A stretch of 64,000 bases of DNA from Myoxocephalus aenaeus. Its lineage: Eukaryota > Chordata > Actinopteri > Perciformes > Cottidae. The notes beneath the pieces are model-generated. The model did no database searches. It was not told the origin of the DNA and saw only the letters and a program-made list of their open reading frames with translations. Positions 20,201 through 49,129 of the stretch are shown here, in pieces. Every line of letters begins with the position of its first letter. The first letter of the stretch is position 1. The stretch lies in assembly GCA_038501785.1 (NCBI GenBank), contig JBAMJR010000170.1, positions 5,428,001-5,492,000 on the forward strand, read 5' to 3'. Both the position numbers and the translations under genes were made by a program.

Positions 20201-22409
20201 TTAATCAACTGAGTTACTCAAAACATCTGTCAAACTTCAGGTAAGAAATTAATTGCAGTATGTGGGTTGTCAAACCATTACACTCAGTATAATACTATTG
20301 CAAACTAAAGGTAATTGTCAGCGTGGTAACCTTAGCCAAGTACATTCTTTCCACATAGGGCAGCATCTCAGTGAGAGGCTGGGCTGCGATGGACACCTGC
20401 CAGGTTTGCTTGTGTGCTCACATGTGTTTGCTTAAGACAGAAAAGACATAAATAATTTCACTAATTGCAGAGTGAAGTTGACTGACATTTTGTTAGGTAT
20501 GGTGACATTCCAACACAGGAGTGATGTTATAAAATAATCACAGGCAAAGCAGCTATCAATCACTCTGCCAAGGTGTGAGGGAACAGCACGATGACACTTT
20601 AATTATACGCTCACACAACGGGTTTCTCCCAGCAGACCCAACAAACATGCCACAACCGAAAACCTCCAAAGGGCTTTTTAGGGAGTTGTGTACGTGTGTG
20701 CATTTGCGTTTAAAAAGCCAAACTCAAACTTAACAGAGCTTTCACTAGAAAACACACATGTTCAATGTATCATGTATGGCACAATTAGTCATCATGCTGG
20801 AAAACAAAAGAAAACGTCCTTGATTAGAATGTACACTGTTGATGTTTACTGTGTGTACGCTGCATGCAAGTACTGTTTGAGTGCACCAGGGTCTTTATTA
20901 TGGGACTATGAACATTTTCTGCCACTAGGGGGTGTCTGTGCACAACTCAAAAGGAACGGTGGCCCGTCTGTGCAGTCTGAGTCATCCTCAGAGAGAGGAT
21001 GTTCTCTTTCTCTGAAACAGGTAACGCCTATAGATGTGAAAGGTAAGAGAGAGAACATACTCTCTCCTTGAGTCATCTCTGCACAAAGGCATTGCCTCCG
21101 GGAGGCAAAAAGGCTCACCTGACAGAAGGTCATCAATGTTATTCGTCGTGGGAAAGCCAAAACTATTCAATCGTCATAAATATTGAATCAGCCTGTTGAT
21201 TTTGACATTAGAATTCCCAAATTTACAGAAAAACTTCAACCCAAAACAGGAGATGTATTGGTGTTGAGTTAATTTCCTGTGGTAATGAAATGGGATGATT
21301 ATTATTTATAAAAGCAAACAGAAATACTGATCTCTCGATATATGTCCCACTAATAAAAATCTTGGCCATGCATACACACATACACACACATGGCCAAGAT
21401 TTTTCCAGAATTAAATAGATAGATCTATGAACAGACAAAAAGACAGACATGTACGTCAAAAGGATTAAAGAAGCGTGGTCTGTACGCACCATCAAACAGG
21501 TTTCAGTAGCGTGGATTACAACAATTAAATTTTCCAATTGACTTTTTTTTCCATATAAACACAGCGTCTTTATTCCTTTTTAATTGAACTGGTGGATTTG
21601 AAGTCAGTCCTTAAACAACAATAAAAATTTTGTCTTTTGACTTTACGAGACATTAAGTTTCCTAGTTCACATTTCCTGTTAATTATGTGTGAGATTTGAT
21701 GGCCTTGATAAAAGAGCGGAGCTAAGCGGAGGAGGAGGTTGGTTTGCAGGATGCAGAAGAAAAACTGATGGAAAGACAGAGGGGAGCGAACAAGTGGGGG
21801 GAAAAGAGATCCTAATAAGAATCAGAGTGGTTCTTAAAGAGCACCAAATGTTCGCCCCCCAGCGAGACCTACTGCAACCAGCCCACCATGTACACTCATC
21901 CTCTTTCCGCATGCAGAACAACCACACCAAAGCGTGTGGTGAGGTTTTAGGCATGTAATGAAGAGGTGAACCATTAGTGTCAAGGCGGATGTATGCGTTA
22001 ATGTACCAGCTGCAGACCTATGGCCAATTAATAAAACCGTAACACATAATCCATCTAACAAACACTTTGGTAATGGGATGGGAATAGCTCCAATCTCTCA
22101 ATGTCTTCTTTGTAACATAAGTGATTTGGATTAATAAAAGGTTGGTCCTTAATTGATTCTGTTCCACTGTGTCTTTGAAGCACGTTCAGAGCAGAAGCCG
22201 CTGTGGTGCGTGTGACGTACCTTGAATATGCCCACCCAGTCTTTGGGGTTGGGAGTGATGTATGGGGTCAGGGTGTAGCAACACTCCAGGGGCGCCTGGG
22301 GCGGGAAACTCTTCCCCACGTTCTGGAAGATGACGTGGGCAAAGTTGGACGTTTCCATGATGCTGACGCTGCTGCCCGGCGACGAGTCCACCACCTGGAA
22401 CGATGACAT
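3833..22409 (-). CDS. tax1bp1: Tax1-binding protein 1 (autophagy receptor / A20 adaptor), 16 coding exons, 948 aa
   Basis: TAX1BP1 is a cytosolic selective-autophagy receptor that binds ubiquitinated cargo and ATG8 proteins, and an adaptor for the A20 deubiquitinase in NF-kB control. Exons on the minus strand: 22409-22221, 19226-19124, 18578-18388, 18003-17848, 14420-14272, 13794-13704, 13582-13397, 13308-13057, 12944-12753, 12649-12577, 11342-10837, 7925-7839, 6308-6137, 6042-5834, 5105-5023, 4040-3833. All junctions are GT-AG with matching phases; the sum is 2847 nt. Visible domains: SKICH (about 18-130), LVV ATG8-binding motif at 151-153, coiled coil (about 162-725), Pro-rich linker (740-852), zinc fingers C886/C889/H905/H909 and C913/C916/H932/H936. 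The start aligns with the human N-terminus (MSSFQ versus MTSFQ). Human is about 789 aa; the extra length is mainly in exon 11. Paralogue (a or b) not determined. Confidence 0.95.
4041..5022 (-). other. tax1bp1 intron 15
   Basis: About 1 kb, AT-rich, non-coding. A short ORF on plus (4194-4376) runs through CATGTATGTATG-type repeats and is not credible. No mobile element recognised. Confidence 0.8.
5023..5105 (-). CDS. tax1bp1: tax1bp1 coding exon 15 (residues 853-880)
   Basis: Short linker exon ending GSFCFDS, which matches human TGFCFDSS just before the zinc fingers. The frame is fixed by the neighbouring exons. Acceptor CTCATAG, donor GTAGTG, ends in phase 2. Confidence 0.88.
5395..5520. 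promoter_or_regulatory. Candidate intronic regulatory block (homeodomain/POU-like motifs)
   Basis: Inside the intron between coding exons 14 and 15. Contains CTAATTA at 5411-5417, palindromic CTAATTAG at 5469-5476, and an ATGCAAAT octamer at 5483-5490 running into AATTAG. Non-repetitive. Motif content only; conservation untested. Confidence 0.3.
5834..6042 (-). CDS. tax1bp1: tax1bp1 coding exon 14 (residues 783-852)
   Basis: Pro-rich linker with a short tandem APPC repeat near residues 803-812. GWEREVVCIQPSRS aligns with human WGLEDNVVCSQPARN. Acceptor CTTCTAG, donor GTGAGT, ends in phase 0. Confidence 0.88.
6137..6308 (-). CDS. tax1bp1: tax1bp1 coding exon 13 (residues 726-783)
   Basis: Starts the Pro-rich linker and contains AELQYGNPYSTDNTR, aligning with human PVLQYGNPYASQETR. 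Acceptor CGCTCAG, donor GTGAAT, ends in phase 1. Confidence 0.92.
6309..7838 (-). other. tax1bp1 intron 12
   Basis: About 1.5 kb of unique-looking AT-rich sequence; no gene, repeat family or strong signal recognised. Confidence 0.75.
7839..7925 (-). CDS. tax1bp1: tax1bp1 coding exon 12 (residues 697-725)
   Basis: 87 nt, phase 0 on both sides, encodes VHMAERANEVTELKRNLAQ..., end of the coiled coil. The acceptor is CTGTAG preceded by (GT)40 instead of a pyrimidine tract; donor GTACAG. Skipping it would leave the frame intact. Confidence 0.85.
7932..8012 (+). repeat. (CA)40 microsatellite abutting a tax1bp1 acceptor
   Basis: Pure CA on plus, GT in the tax1bp1 transcript, ending six bases before coding exon 12. 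Confidence 0.98.
8415..8700 (+). mobile_element. Degenerate copy of a teleost dispersed repeat (GGGCTGCAACTAACGATTA-type terminus)
   Basis: Begins AAAGCTGCAACAAACAATTA followed by ATTAATCTC..., then CAAATAGTCCAAAACCCAAAGG and, near the end, GATTAATTGAATATCTGAATAGTTG. These are recognisable remnants of a very common teleost short repeat. Further copies lie at 28976-29153 (reversed) and 31598-31727. Family name not asserted. Confidence 0.6.
9255..9660. promoter_or_regulatory. Candidate intronic regulatory block
   Basis: Non-repetitive, fairly GC-rich segment in tax1bp1 intron 11 with a forkhead-like TGTAAACA (9404-9411), a TCF/LEF-like ATCAAAG (9512-9518), and several CpG-containing segments. 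It ends at the (CA)45 tract. Motif evidence only. Confidence 0.3.
9662..9752 (+). repeat. (CA)45 microsatellite
   Basis: Pure CA tract within tax1bp1 intron 11. Confidence 0.98.
10185..10524 (+). repeat. Direct repeat copy A
   Basis: Starts CTGGAAATTCATGAG and ends CTAAATGGACTGGGAAATTG. About 80% identical by eye over ~340 bp to copy B at 11900-12235, same orientation, 1715 bp apart. The two copies flank tax1bp1 coding exon 11. Confidence 0.9.
10775..10831 (+). repeat. (TG)28 microsatellite abutting a tax1bp1 donor
   Basis: TG on plus, CA in the tax1bp1 transcript, starting at intron position +7 directly after GTAAGA. Confidence 0.98.
10837..11342 (-). CDS. tax1bp1: tax1bp1 coding exon 11 (residues 528-696), expanded Glu-rich exon
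   Basis: Largest exon (506 nt). The middle is highly charged (E/K/R-rich from about 575 to 650) and unlike human. The end, ELAMMEEKWRQQCAINETLK, aligns with human ELAKMELKWKEQVKIAENVK, so the exon is genuine. The frame is open across its whole length. Acceptor TTTTACAG; donor GTAAGA is followed immediately by (CA)28. Both flanking introns carry copies of one ~340-bp repeat. Confidence 0.88.
11735..11865. mobile_element. Fragment of a teleost dispersed repeat
   Basis: TTCAGATTCCACTTTATTGTCC, ATTGCACAG, then CAACGAAGTGCAGTTGTAGCA and GTGCAGTG resemble a repeat frequently met in teleost genomes (CACTTTATTGTCATTGCACAG...ACAACGAAATGCAGTT type). Recognised from memory. Confidence 0.55.
11900..12235 (+). 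repeat. Direct repeat copy B
   Basis: Partner of copy A; shares long blocks such as TTAATCAGTAATGACACAC and ATCAAAACTAAATGGACTGG. It sits in the intron upstream (transcript sense) of coding exon 11. Could be two insertions of one unknown element or a local duplication. Confidence 0.9.
12577..12649 (-). CDS. tax1bp1: tax1bp1 coding exon 10 (residues 504-528)
   Basis: Short, low-complexity Ser/Thr/Pro/Glu linker with no clear human match. Called because it has good sites (TTTGTAG in, GTACAC out) and is needed to keep phase between exons 9 and 11. Ends in phase 1. Confidence 0.8.
12753..12944 (-). CDS. tax1bp1: tax1bp1 coding exon 9 (residues 440-503)
   Basis: Contains REVEELKLRLHMAAEHYKEK, the best conserved coiled-coil block of the family (human REVEDLKLRLQMAADHYKEK). 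Acceptor TTCCCAG, donor GTGAGT, phase 0 both ends. Confidence 0.94.
13057..13308 (-). CDS. tax1bp1: tax1bp1 coding exon 8 (residues 356-439)
   Basis: Coiled coil, REQLRQAEEQLQASRQQ... and RDHTMTELYRARLEADK, matching human KEQLRKAEEQVQATRQE and RDRTMADLHTARLENEK. Acceptor CTTTAG; the donor is read as GTCAGT after codon GTG. 252 nt, phase 0 both ends. Confidence 0.9.
13397..13582 (-). CDS. tax1bp1: tax1bp1 coding exon 7 (residues 294-355)
   Basis: Coiled coil, AHLRSTELENTKLSAELQML..., matching human VHLKNTEIENTKLMSEVQTL. Phase 0 both ends (186 nt). Acceptor GTGTAG, donor GTAGCA. Confidence 0.93.
13704..13794 (-). CDS. tax1bp1: tax1bp1 coding exon 6 (residues 263-293)
   Basis: Encodes LRDRLKKLTADRDSL then NEKDERDLYK, aligning with human LKDKLKKAQHERE...TEKDEKELYK. 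Acceptor TTTCACAG, donor GTGGGA, phase 2 in and 0 out. Confidence 0.92.
14272..14420 (-). CDS. tax1bp1: tax1bp1 coding exon 5 (residues 214-263)
   Basis: Coiled-coil exon; RQLEEDLLGVTQ and KETELD match the human HQLEEDIVSVTH...KETELD block. Acceptor CCCGCAG, donor GTGAGT, ends in phase 2. Confidence 0.92.
14781..14812. mobile_element. Short fragment of a dispersed repeat (CACTTTATTAGGTA type)
   Basis: ACTCAGTCGCCACTTTATTA followed by GGTATACC matches the end of a very widespread fish repeat (ACTCAGTGGCCACTTTATTAGGTACACC type). Confidence 0.55.
15721..15811 (+). repeat. (ACCC)n-(CA)n compound minisatellite
   Basis: About ten tandem ACCC units with a few interruptions, then pure CA. On the tax1bp1 transcript strand this is (GGGT)n, with enough G-runs for an RNA G-quadruplex. 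Confidence 0.95.
17010..17254 (+). repeat. GT-rich tract (17010-17064) facing CA tract (17191-17254)
   Basis: Imperfect GT/GC repeats followed about 130 bp later by (AC)n with CAGC interruptions. The two are roughly complementary and could pair in RNA or single-stranded DNA. Confidence 0.85.
17848..18003 (-). CDS. tax1bp1: tax1bp1 coding exon 4 (residues 162-213)
   Basis: Start of the coiled coil: dense E/Q/R/L heptads from HVEEAQQERREL to LLRTHNQ. Exact codon multiple (156 nt), phase 0 at both ends. Acceptor CTGGCAG, donor GTTGGA. Confidence 0.9.
18388..18578 (-). CDS. tax1bp1: tax1bp1 coding exon 3 (residues 98-161)
   Basis: End of SKICH (GEFYQFCYVSH..., IRGASTPFQF) plus the acidic linker and SDILVVTTKTG. 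LVV at 151-153 corresponds to the non-canonical LC3-interacting motif of the NDP52/TAX1BP1 family. Acceptor TTTTGTAG, donor GTATGC. Confidence 0.93.
19124..19226 (-). CDS. tax1bp1: tax1bp1 coding exon 2 (residues 64-98)
   Basis: Second part of SKICH, VGWSTARDYYTFLWSP..., nearly identical to the vertebrate family. Acceptor TTAG; donor GTACAC directly followed by CA-rich sequence. Ends in phase 1 (Gly98 split). Confidence 0.93.
19227..22220 (-). other. tax1bp1 intron 1 (3 kb)
   Basis: AT-rich, largely unique sequence between the two SKICH exons. It contains a perfect 16-bp inverted repeat (21355-21404). Several ORFs of up to 127 aa are not supported by codon pattern, splice context or similarity. 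Confidence 0.8.
21355..21404. repeat. Perfect hairpin, 16-bp arms, 18-bp loop
   Basis: AAAAATCTTGGCCATG at 21355-21370 is exactly complementary to CATGGCCAAGATTTTT at 21389-21404; the loop is CA-rich. Confidence 0.95.
22221..22409 (-). CDS. tax1bp1: tax1bp1 coding exon 1 (residues 1-63)
   Basis: Holds the start codon (22407-22409) and the first half of the SKICH domain, with the family core TSNFAHVIFQNV and KDWVGIFK. It has about nine residues more than human between MSSFQ and the SKICH core. Donor GTACGT, phase 0. The exon continues upstream as 5' UTR to about 22435. Confidence 0.93.
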
Positions 22410-22435
22410 TGTGTCTCGTTGGTCACTTCATTTGT
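22410..22435 (-). other. tax1bp1: tax1bp1 5' UTR portion of the first coding exon, with minimal uORF
   Basis: A good acceptor (TTTTGTCTTCCAG) at 22436-22437 places the exon start at 22435. ATG AAG TGA at 22431-22423 is a two-codon upstream ORF ending 13 nt before the main ATG. The upstream non-coding exon(s) should lie near 23.6-24.0 kb. Confidence 0.6.
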
Positions 22436-23559
22436 CTGGAAGACAAAAGGGCAGAGAACAGAGAAGTTGAGTATCACAGTAGAGTGAACGAAAGGTACAA
22501 GTAATTTGTGTGCGCAACAAAAGGACCAATCAAGTCAAAATATTGTCAAAAAGCAGCCATCCGTTGGCAAAATATGTAGTACGAGTTCCCACACCATCTC
22601 AGACAATAAATGGATTAAGTAAGAGACCAAGCAGTAGCAGATGTGCACAGCATATGCCAATTCTATTTGCAATATTCGTCTCTAAAAACAAATACAGACG
22701 GTCCTGTGTTGTACAGCCCTCTGAGGCAACTTTGTGATTTTGAGGCGTTGTAATTGATCTGACTTGAATTAAAATAACCACAGGACCTCAGTCTCCATTC
22801 TTAAAGTGCAAAACCTGCAGCCAATCGTGTCACAATATTTCCTGTAACGTATGACATTTACACAAAGAACACTTGTGTTTCATTACTTGGCCTTTAGTGC
22901 AATGTCCTAAAATGACACCAAGCCTGAGAAGAAGCGCTATCTTATAAACACGAGGACATTCCACAACATATGAGCTTCGTAAAGGGGTATAAAACAGATG
23001 AGTAAATATTTGAATGTGCAATACAGTTTTAACTCTGATAGAGATTTTTTTATAGTGTGGCATTTTACCTTTACTAAAGAGGGAAAACTGTTATTTAACT
23101 TGTCAATTTTGTAGAAATACCTGAAAACAGTGGTATAAGTGTGCTATCTGTGTACTAAATTAGACCACCCCTTAAAGTAAAGGTTAGTCCTTTTACCCGG
23201 TTGACTCCCTCGCTGGTGAAGAAGAGGAGGTTGGATGCCACGGTGTAAGCATCTACCACCACACCACCATGACCAATTACATGAACAGTACAGCAAGGCA
23301 GTTGACTTTTAACTGAGCAAACTGAGCATCTAGTGATGCTCACGAGCAGGTGAGGATGTGCAGCTGCTTGGAAGTGATACAACCACTTCAGCAATGCATC
23401 TTGTAAGAGCTAAGACAGCAGACCTCTCTCGCCCTATACGTTTCCATTCAACCCAACTCCCGACGAAAGATACATGAAAGTAGAAAGTGACTAAGTCATC
23501 ACAGGCTCTCAATTTCAGCTAACCAGCTAAAACAACACAACAGGCACAGTGGGAAACAC

Positions 23560-24167
23560 TCAGTACACTTTTCTGTGACGAATCTGCTGCGGCAAATGAA
23601 CACCAGCGACCTCAGTTCGTGAGGATAATCTTCTTCGCGGCGGCTCGGCAGCTAACATTAGCTTGAGAAACAGGCCATGTCGTGTCAAGTCACCAGCTAG
23701 CTTGAACGTGATCCTCGTCGGCTCAGCTAGCCCGCTTGACACAAGACACGGACATCGCAGGCGTTTGCTTCACTTGAAATCGAAAGAGTACCCTTTTCAT
23801 ATGAATTCCACTTGCAAAACAGGGGGGGTTTCCTGCCGGACAGGCCGATGTTGTGTTGCCACTGTCCCCGTTGTTGACAAAGCTCTGACGATGATGCGTC
23901 TCTTCCTGAAGGAGCAGATGATGCTGAACTTCCGGGATGCTGAGCAGTAGCGTGATGCTGAGGAGGCGAAGGAGGAGAGATGCCTCCACGGCTGGAGAGA
24001 ACTCAAATAATTACTCAACTTAACTTATTTAATTACATTGAGCAATCGTCTTCTCTTGCTTAGTATCCCGTTTGACTTTCAACAATACCACGTAATTAAT
24101 GTGGAGATAATATGCAGTCCACGCACTAGTGTGTGCAAACTATATAATGTCACAATTTGTCGCAAAG

Positions 24168-24217
<50 letters not shown>

Positions 24218-24468
24218 CGCACAGCTAATTTAATTGTTATTAAACGTATGGATGTTTCTGCTCATTAAGAGTGGATACTGTACCCACAGACACGGCTAAA
24301 GGGCATTAGGTAAAATCACAGGATGTCCCGCCTTTGCCTCGTTCCCATTGGCTGCGGAGACTCACCGAGAGCTGCGATTGGCGAAGACCACAGTCAATCA
24401 TAACAGTTCGGTTGGGTTTTCCTGGCTTGACAGCTGTCACTGTACGCTGAGGTCAAGGGGAAAGAAGC
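23560..24468. promoter_or_regulatory. Divergent tax1bp1 / hibadh promoter region
   Basis: The two genes are head to head: the tax1bp1 5' end is within about 23.6-24.0 kb and the hibadh ATG is at 24469. CpG dinucleotides are dense at 23570-23900 and again at 24320-24480. Two ATTGG (inverted CCAAT, NF-Y-type) boxes lie at 24347-24351 and 24377-24381, 30 bp apart. A perfect TGACAGCTGTCA lies at 24428-24439. A (TA)24 tract (24169-24216) separates the two CpG-rich halves. Transcription starts are not determined. Confidence 0.6.
24169..24216. repeat. (TA)24 microsatellite between divergent promoters
   Basis: Pure TA dinucleotides, self-complementary, an easily melted or cruciform-prone tract. Confidence 0.98.
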
Positions 24469-44990
<20,522 letters not shown>

Positions 44991-46212
44991 ATGGAGGGGG
45001 AGCACAGTTGGCTATGACGTTACCATACATAAACATACACACACACACATACACACCCACACCCCAGTGCCCCTTATCCTACTATGCTCAGGAGAGACAA
45101 AGGCCTTGCCCTCAGGCACAGATTTGCGGTCCAATTAACATACTGTATGTCGGCACGTGTTCCCTCATAGCCTTAGCTGAATCATATTTTCAATTCATGG
45201 CTGTCCCTCTGCATAGGGGAAATGCTAAAACTCACCTTAGATCAGTTTCTAGAGACAAAGCAGCTCTCTTCCCAGTCTGGAATGAGAGGCCAGAGTGGAA
45301 AATGAGAGGTAGGAAGAGGCACTGTTGGTGTATATGTACCAATGCAAATAATGTGATTTTCCAAGATGATTGATGAGTAATAACTGCATGATGGTTAAAA
45401 GTATGCTTTTGTCGGGTTTGTGCTTATTGCCTGTTACAAATGACTCTGACCTGTCCCTGTTCAATGAAAGGACAGAAAAGAAAACACAAGCTACAGAGAG
45501 GATTCACATCGCAGAGAGAATTTCGGTAAAGAGAGTTTAGGTTACCCTTTTTCTGATGGAGAAAGTAGTCACAGCACTACATGTAAGGTTACCAAAACCA
45601 GCCACACCGTGGGCTCAAAGTTCACTTGTTTTGTTACATTTGTCTGTTTTAGGGAGGAAAGTGGTGTCATTCAATCATGTTGCCAGCATACGTACTTTCG
45701 TTCACTCACTGGATCGACCACTTAAGCTAATTTAAATACTGTGATTATATATCTGGTTATTTTTGCACTGAGTGCATCGCAGCGCGATGTGCCGGGCCAT
45801 TTTGATACAGTAACAGAATCTCTTTTGAACTTACCTGTCCTCTGATCTCTACATCTGCTTATCGAGCCACTGGAGTATTATTTTGTGACCAACACTGTTT
45901 GAATTTTATACTGTTCACTACAAAATGCTGTTCTCATTCTCAAGCACTTTCTGTTGCCCGTTTGGACTTAAATTGAAGTCCTTCCTCACATATTTCTCCT
46001 GTCTCTCCGTCTCTCTCAACTTGTACGACATGTGTGTAAGCGAGGAACGTTTCCTCTCGGCTCTGATCAAATGTACATAATGTATATTACATATTGTTGC
46101 ATAGCGTTGAAGAGAGTAAAATGCATTATAGTGTCTACAGTTTGTCTTTGCTCTGTGAAACAGATCCTCAGTCACACTGTAGCCTAAAAATAAAAGATGT
46201 TCCGTGTACTTG
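44991..46212 (+). other. hibadh: hibadh 3' UTR
   Basis: About 1.2 kb of non-coding sequence from the TGA to just past AATAAA at 46189-46194, followed by a GT-rich segment typical of a downstream element. Confidence 0.75.
46189..46194 (+). terminator. hibadh: hibadh poly(A) signal
   Basis: AATAAA followed within 20-40 bp by GTGTACTTGGTGTTTGTCTGG, a GU-rich downstream element. Confidence 0.75.
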
Positions 46213-46335
46213 GTGTTTGTCTGGTTTTGTTAGATAAGGAGCCAACAGTATGAGGCGCTGATCACTGGAATCCGACTTAGAAGCAGGAAAAACAGGTGTG
46301 GCACCTGGCTCTATGTGCAAATCTTTAAATCGGTT

Positions 46336-46733
46336 GACGTTTTGGCCCTCAGGCCGTTCTCAAGATCAACAATTAGACACAAGCACTGATTTGTTATTTA
46401 GGCCACAACCAAGTTACATAACTGATGGTTCTATTCTCTACCATAGTGGCAAGAAAACAAGTTAAACCACATCTAAACTACATCTAAAGTTTTACTAAAT
46501 TCAATTAGAAATCTAAATATTTGTATTTTTACATTTTCAAATATATGTGTATAGTTATTTAGTTTCAAGTGATTTGTTTGATTGTAGCTCACTGAAGGCC
46601 TCTTCATTGTTGTTGTTTTTCTCATGATTGTCTAATCACCATCAGATGTGTAACTGGGGTGAGGCCGATATATAACAAATCAGGGCCTGTCTCTTCATTG
46701 TTGATCTTGAAGAAGGCCCTCAGGCCGAAACAT
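46336..46733. mobile_element. Foldback element with ~100-bp terminal inverted repeats
   Basis: The left arm (46336-46436) and the reverse complement of the right arm (46634-46733) share GGCC-CTCA/TGAG-GGCC stems, CAAGATCAACAAT, CTGATTTGTTAT, AGTTACA and CTGATGGT in the same order. No ORF inside, total about 400 bp. Non-autonomous DNA element or Penelope-type fragment; family not assigned. Confidence 0.75.
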
Positions 46734-49129
46734 CACCACAACAAAATAATAGATATGGAGCCAGATTGTGTGAAATGTTTTTCTTGCTTTCAACATCAGC
46801 ATGTTAACATGCTCACGATGATGATGCTAACATGCGGGATGGTTCTACTGTCAGAAGATTTGCACGTATTTGGTCATAATGAAATAATTGGCTTAATTGT
46901 GTTATAAAAAGTCAGGGAATTATCAAGTGATACCTTGAGGGGGGCATGACTCTCTCTAACATATTTTATGCCAAACCATCCAATAGTTGTTTAAATATTT
47001 CACTTAAAACCACTAATGTAATACAAACATTGTGGGAACATGCATTCAAAAAAGTTTGTAAGTGAACTCTGACCTGCTAGTGCACTCATTTCAAATAAAT
47101 TCAACTTAAAATGAAAAACTTAGAACATGAGTCCATGCATGTCTTTTGACTTGAGCTGAAATGAACAAACTCAGTTTCCAAAGACTTCCCAGCATGCATT
47201 GTTTGAGATTTTGAACTCCCCAGAGACTCTTCTTTTTTGTAGTTTGAAGAAAGCAAACATGATGAAAACTTGCAGTGAGTGTTTAACAAATGTTAAGATA
47301 AATAAAGCTTGTTCCTTATCAAGATACTGAAATCAGTACGAACCACCAAAAGTGAGAAAATGTAGATGTGAAAGCAAATCAATAAAAAAAATGTACTCAT
47401 CATACTTTATTCTCTGGGAACCATGAATATATTAAACGAATGTCATAACAATCCATCCCATAGTTGTAAAGGCATGCCACTAAAAAACTAAAATGTCAAC
47501 CTGCTAGTGAAACTAGAGGAAAATGTTGGGCATCAAAAAAGAATGTCAGTACAACATGTCATGGCAATCTGTCCAATAATCAGAATAGTTGCTGAGTCTG
47601 TGGTCCACAGACTCAGTTGACAAACCAACATTGACAGCAAGTCATAAATTAGCAGCCTATTCATATTTTAGTCTTACATCCTATCTGTTTTTGTGATAAA
47701 GGTTTAATTTGTGAAGTTTTTTTCCAGAATTGGGTGAAGGGTCTAGGGATAGATGGTGTCGTTCAGATTGTGAATCCCCTCAGGGACAACCAAACCTGAC
47801 TTGATTGCATAACAGGTAAGGTGACCACCAGGACAATCACATTAAATCGGCTGCTGTGTAATCCTTTGCTCTTTCACTATGTGTGTGTGCACACCTTGGT
47901 CATCTTGGTCCACGTTTAAGATGCTGTTACACAAGTCTTATTTAACGTGGAGTCTGCTAATATCCTGCTCTTCAGCGGTCGGTTGTTCCATCGTTCCTTC
48001 AAAGCTCTTCAGCAGGCGCTCATATAACGCTTAACGTCAGTCGGGGAGAAATAGCAGCACTAATCTCAGAATGATGCCCTTATTTCCATCATTACAATGA
48101 AATGAGGGGAAAAAAACAAATGTGGTTTTGTTTTATTTCGCTCCCTTTTTCTGAGGGCTGCTGTTTCTTCGCGACATTTTATGGAGCTTCTGTCGTCTAA
48201 GTGGCAGCCGCAGTCGTAGCAGACTGCGGTGGGCCGTTGGTGGCAGGGGTTGTGTCGTGGGCTTGTGACTCACTCTGTTATTCTTCCTTTGGAAGTAAGC
48301 ACTTGTCTCGGCTGTGCGCTTTGAAGATTATCTTCATCTCAAAATAAAAGAGCTATGTCTATAGGTTTACATCAAGAAGCCAGTGATATAACATATCTCC
48401 TCTCGTGAAAAGGCTGGGTTCACTCGTGAAGCAGGATTCTGTATCTTTCAGCCTCCAACACCCTCTTGACCTTTGCAGACAATAGACTCTGGTTTTCCTG
48501 AGGTCTAGCTAAAGCTGAGCTACGCCTTCAGGACTAGTCTTCTGAATTAGCCAGCGTAGCTGATTCATATTTGGGTGTTTTAATTTCCCTGTGTTTTATA
48601 GCGTGCTGCTGAGCCGGCGGTTTCCTCATTAAAGGACACATGAAAGCAGGCTGTAAAGGAGCCTTGGTGAGACCGGCCTGCGCTGACGTCTGAAGGGGAC
48701 GCGAGCGACCGAAAGGGCCGACCGAGTCCCGAGCCAGCCGGTCTGAGCCAGAGGGCCTCACCCACTCAGCCAGGCAGCCAGTGGTGGGCCACCAGACACA
48801 CCACACTGAATTGTGTCCTCACCAGGATACGACATCTGACGTGTCAGCAGGAGTTCATGCAAGACTTGTGTTTGTATTGTGGGAGTGGAACAATCGTCCA
48901 GTCTTACCACACTGAGCTGAGATATATATATAAGATATCATACTTTTTCAAGCATCATGCGACTTTTCTTGGAATTATATGTAAATTATACACAGATGAT
49001 CAAGTTCCTATTTCTGCTGCTATGTTCTCAGACTTTGGAGTTAATCCTCCTGGTAAACCACCCTCCTTCTGCTATTTAGAGAATAAAACACCCCTGTCTC
49101 CGGGAGTTGCTGCTGTGACAGATACCTGA

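Noticed and set aside
23663..23989. Opposing ORFs (95 and 88 codons) in the divergent promoter
   Set aside because: Most likely part of the tax1bp1 non-coding first exon or promoter; no recognisable protein and no matching splice phase to the first coding exon.
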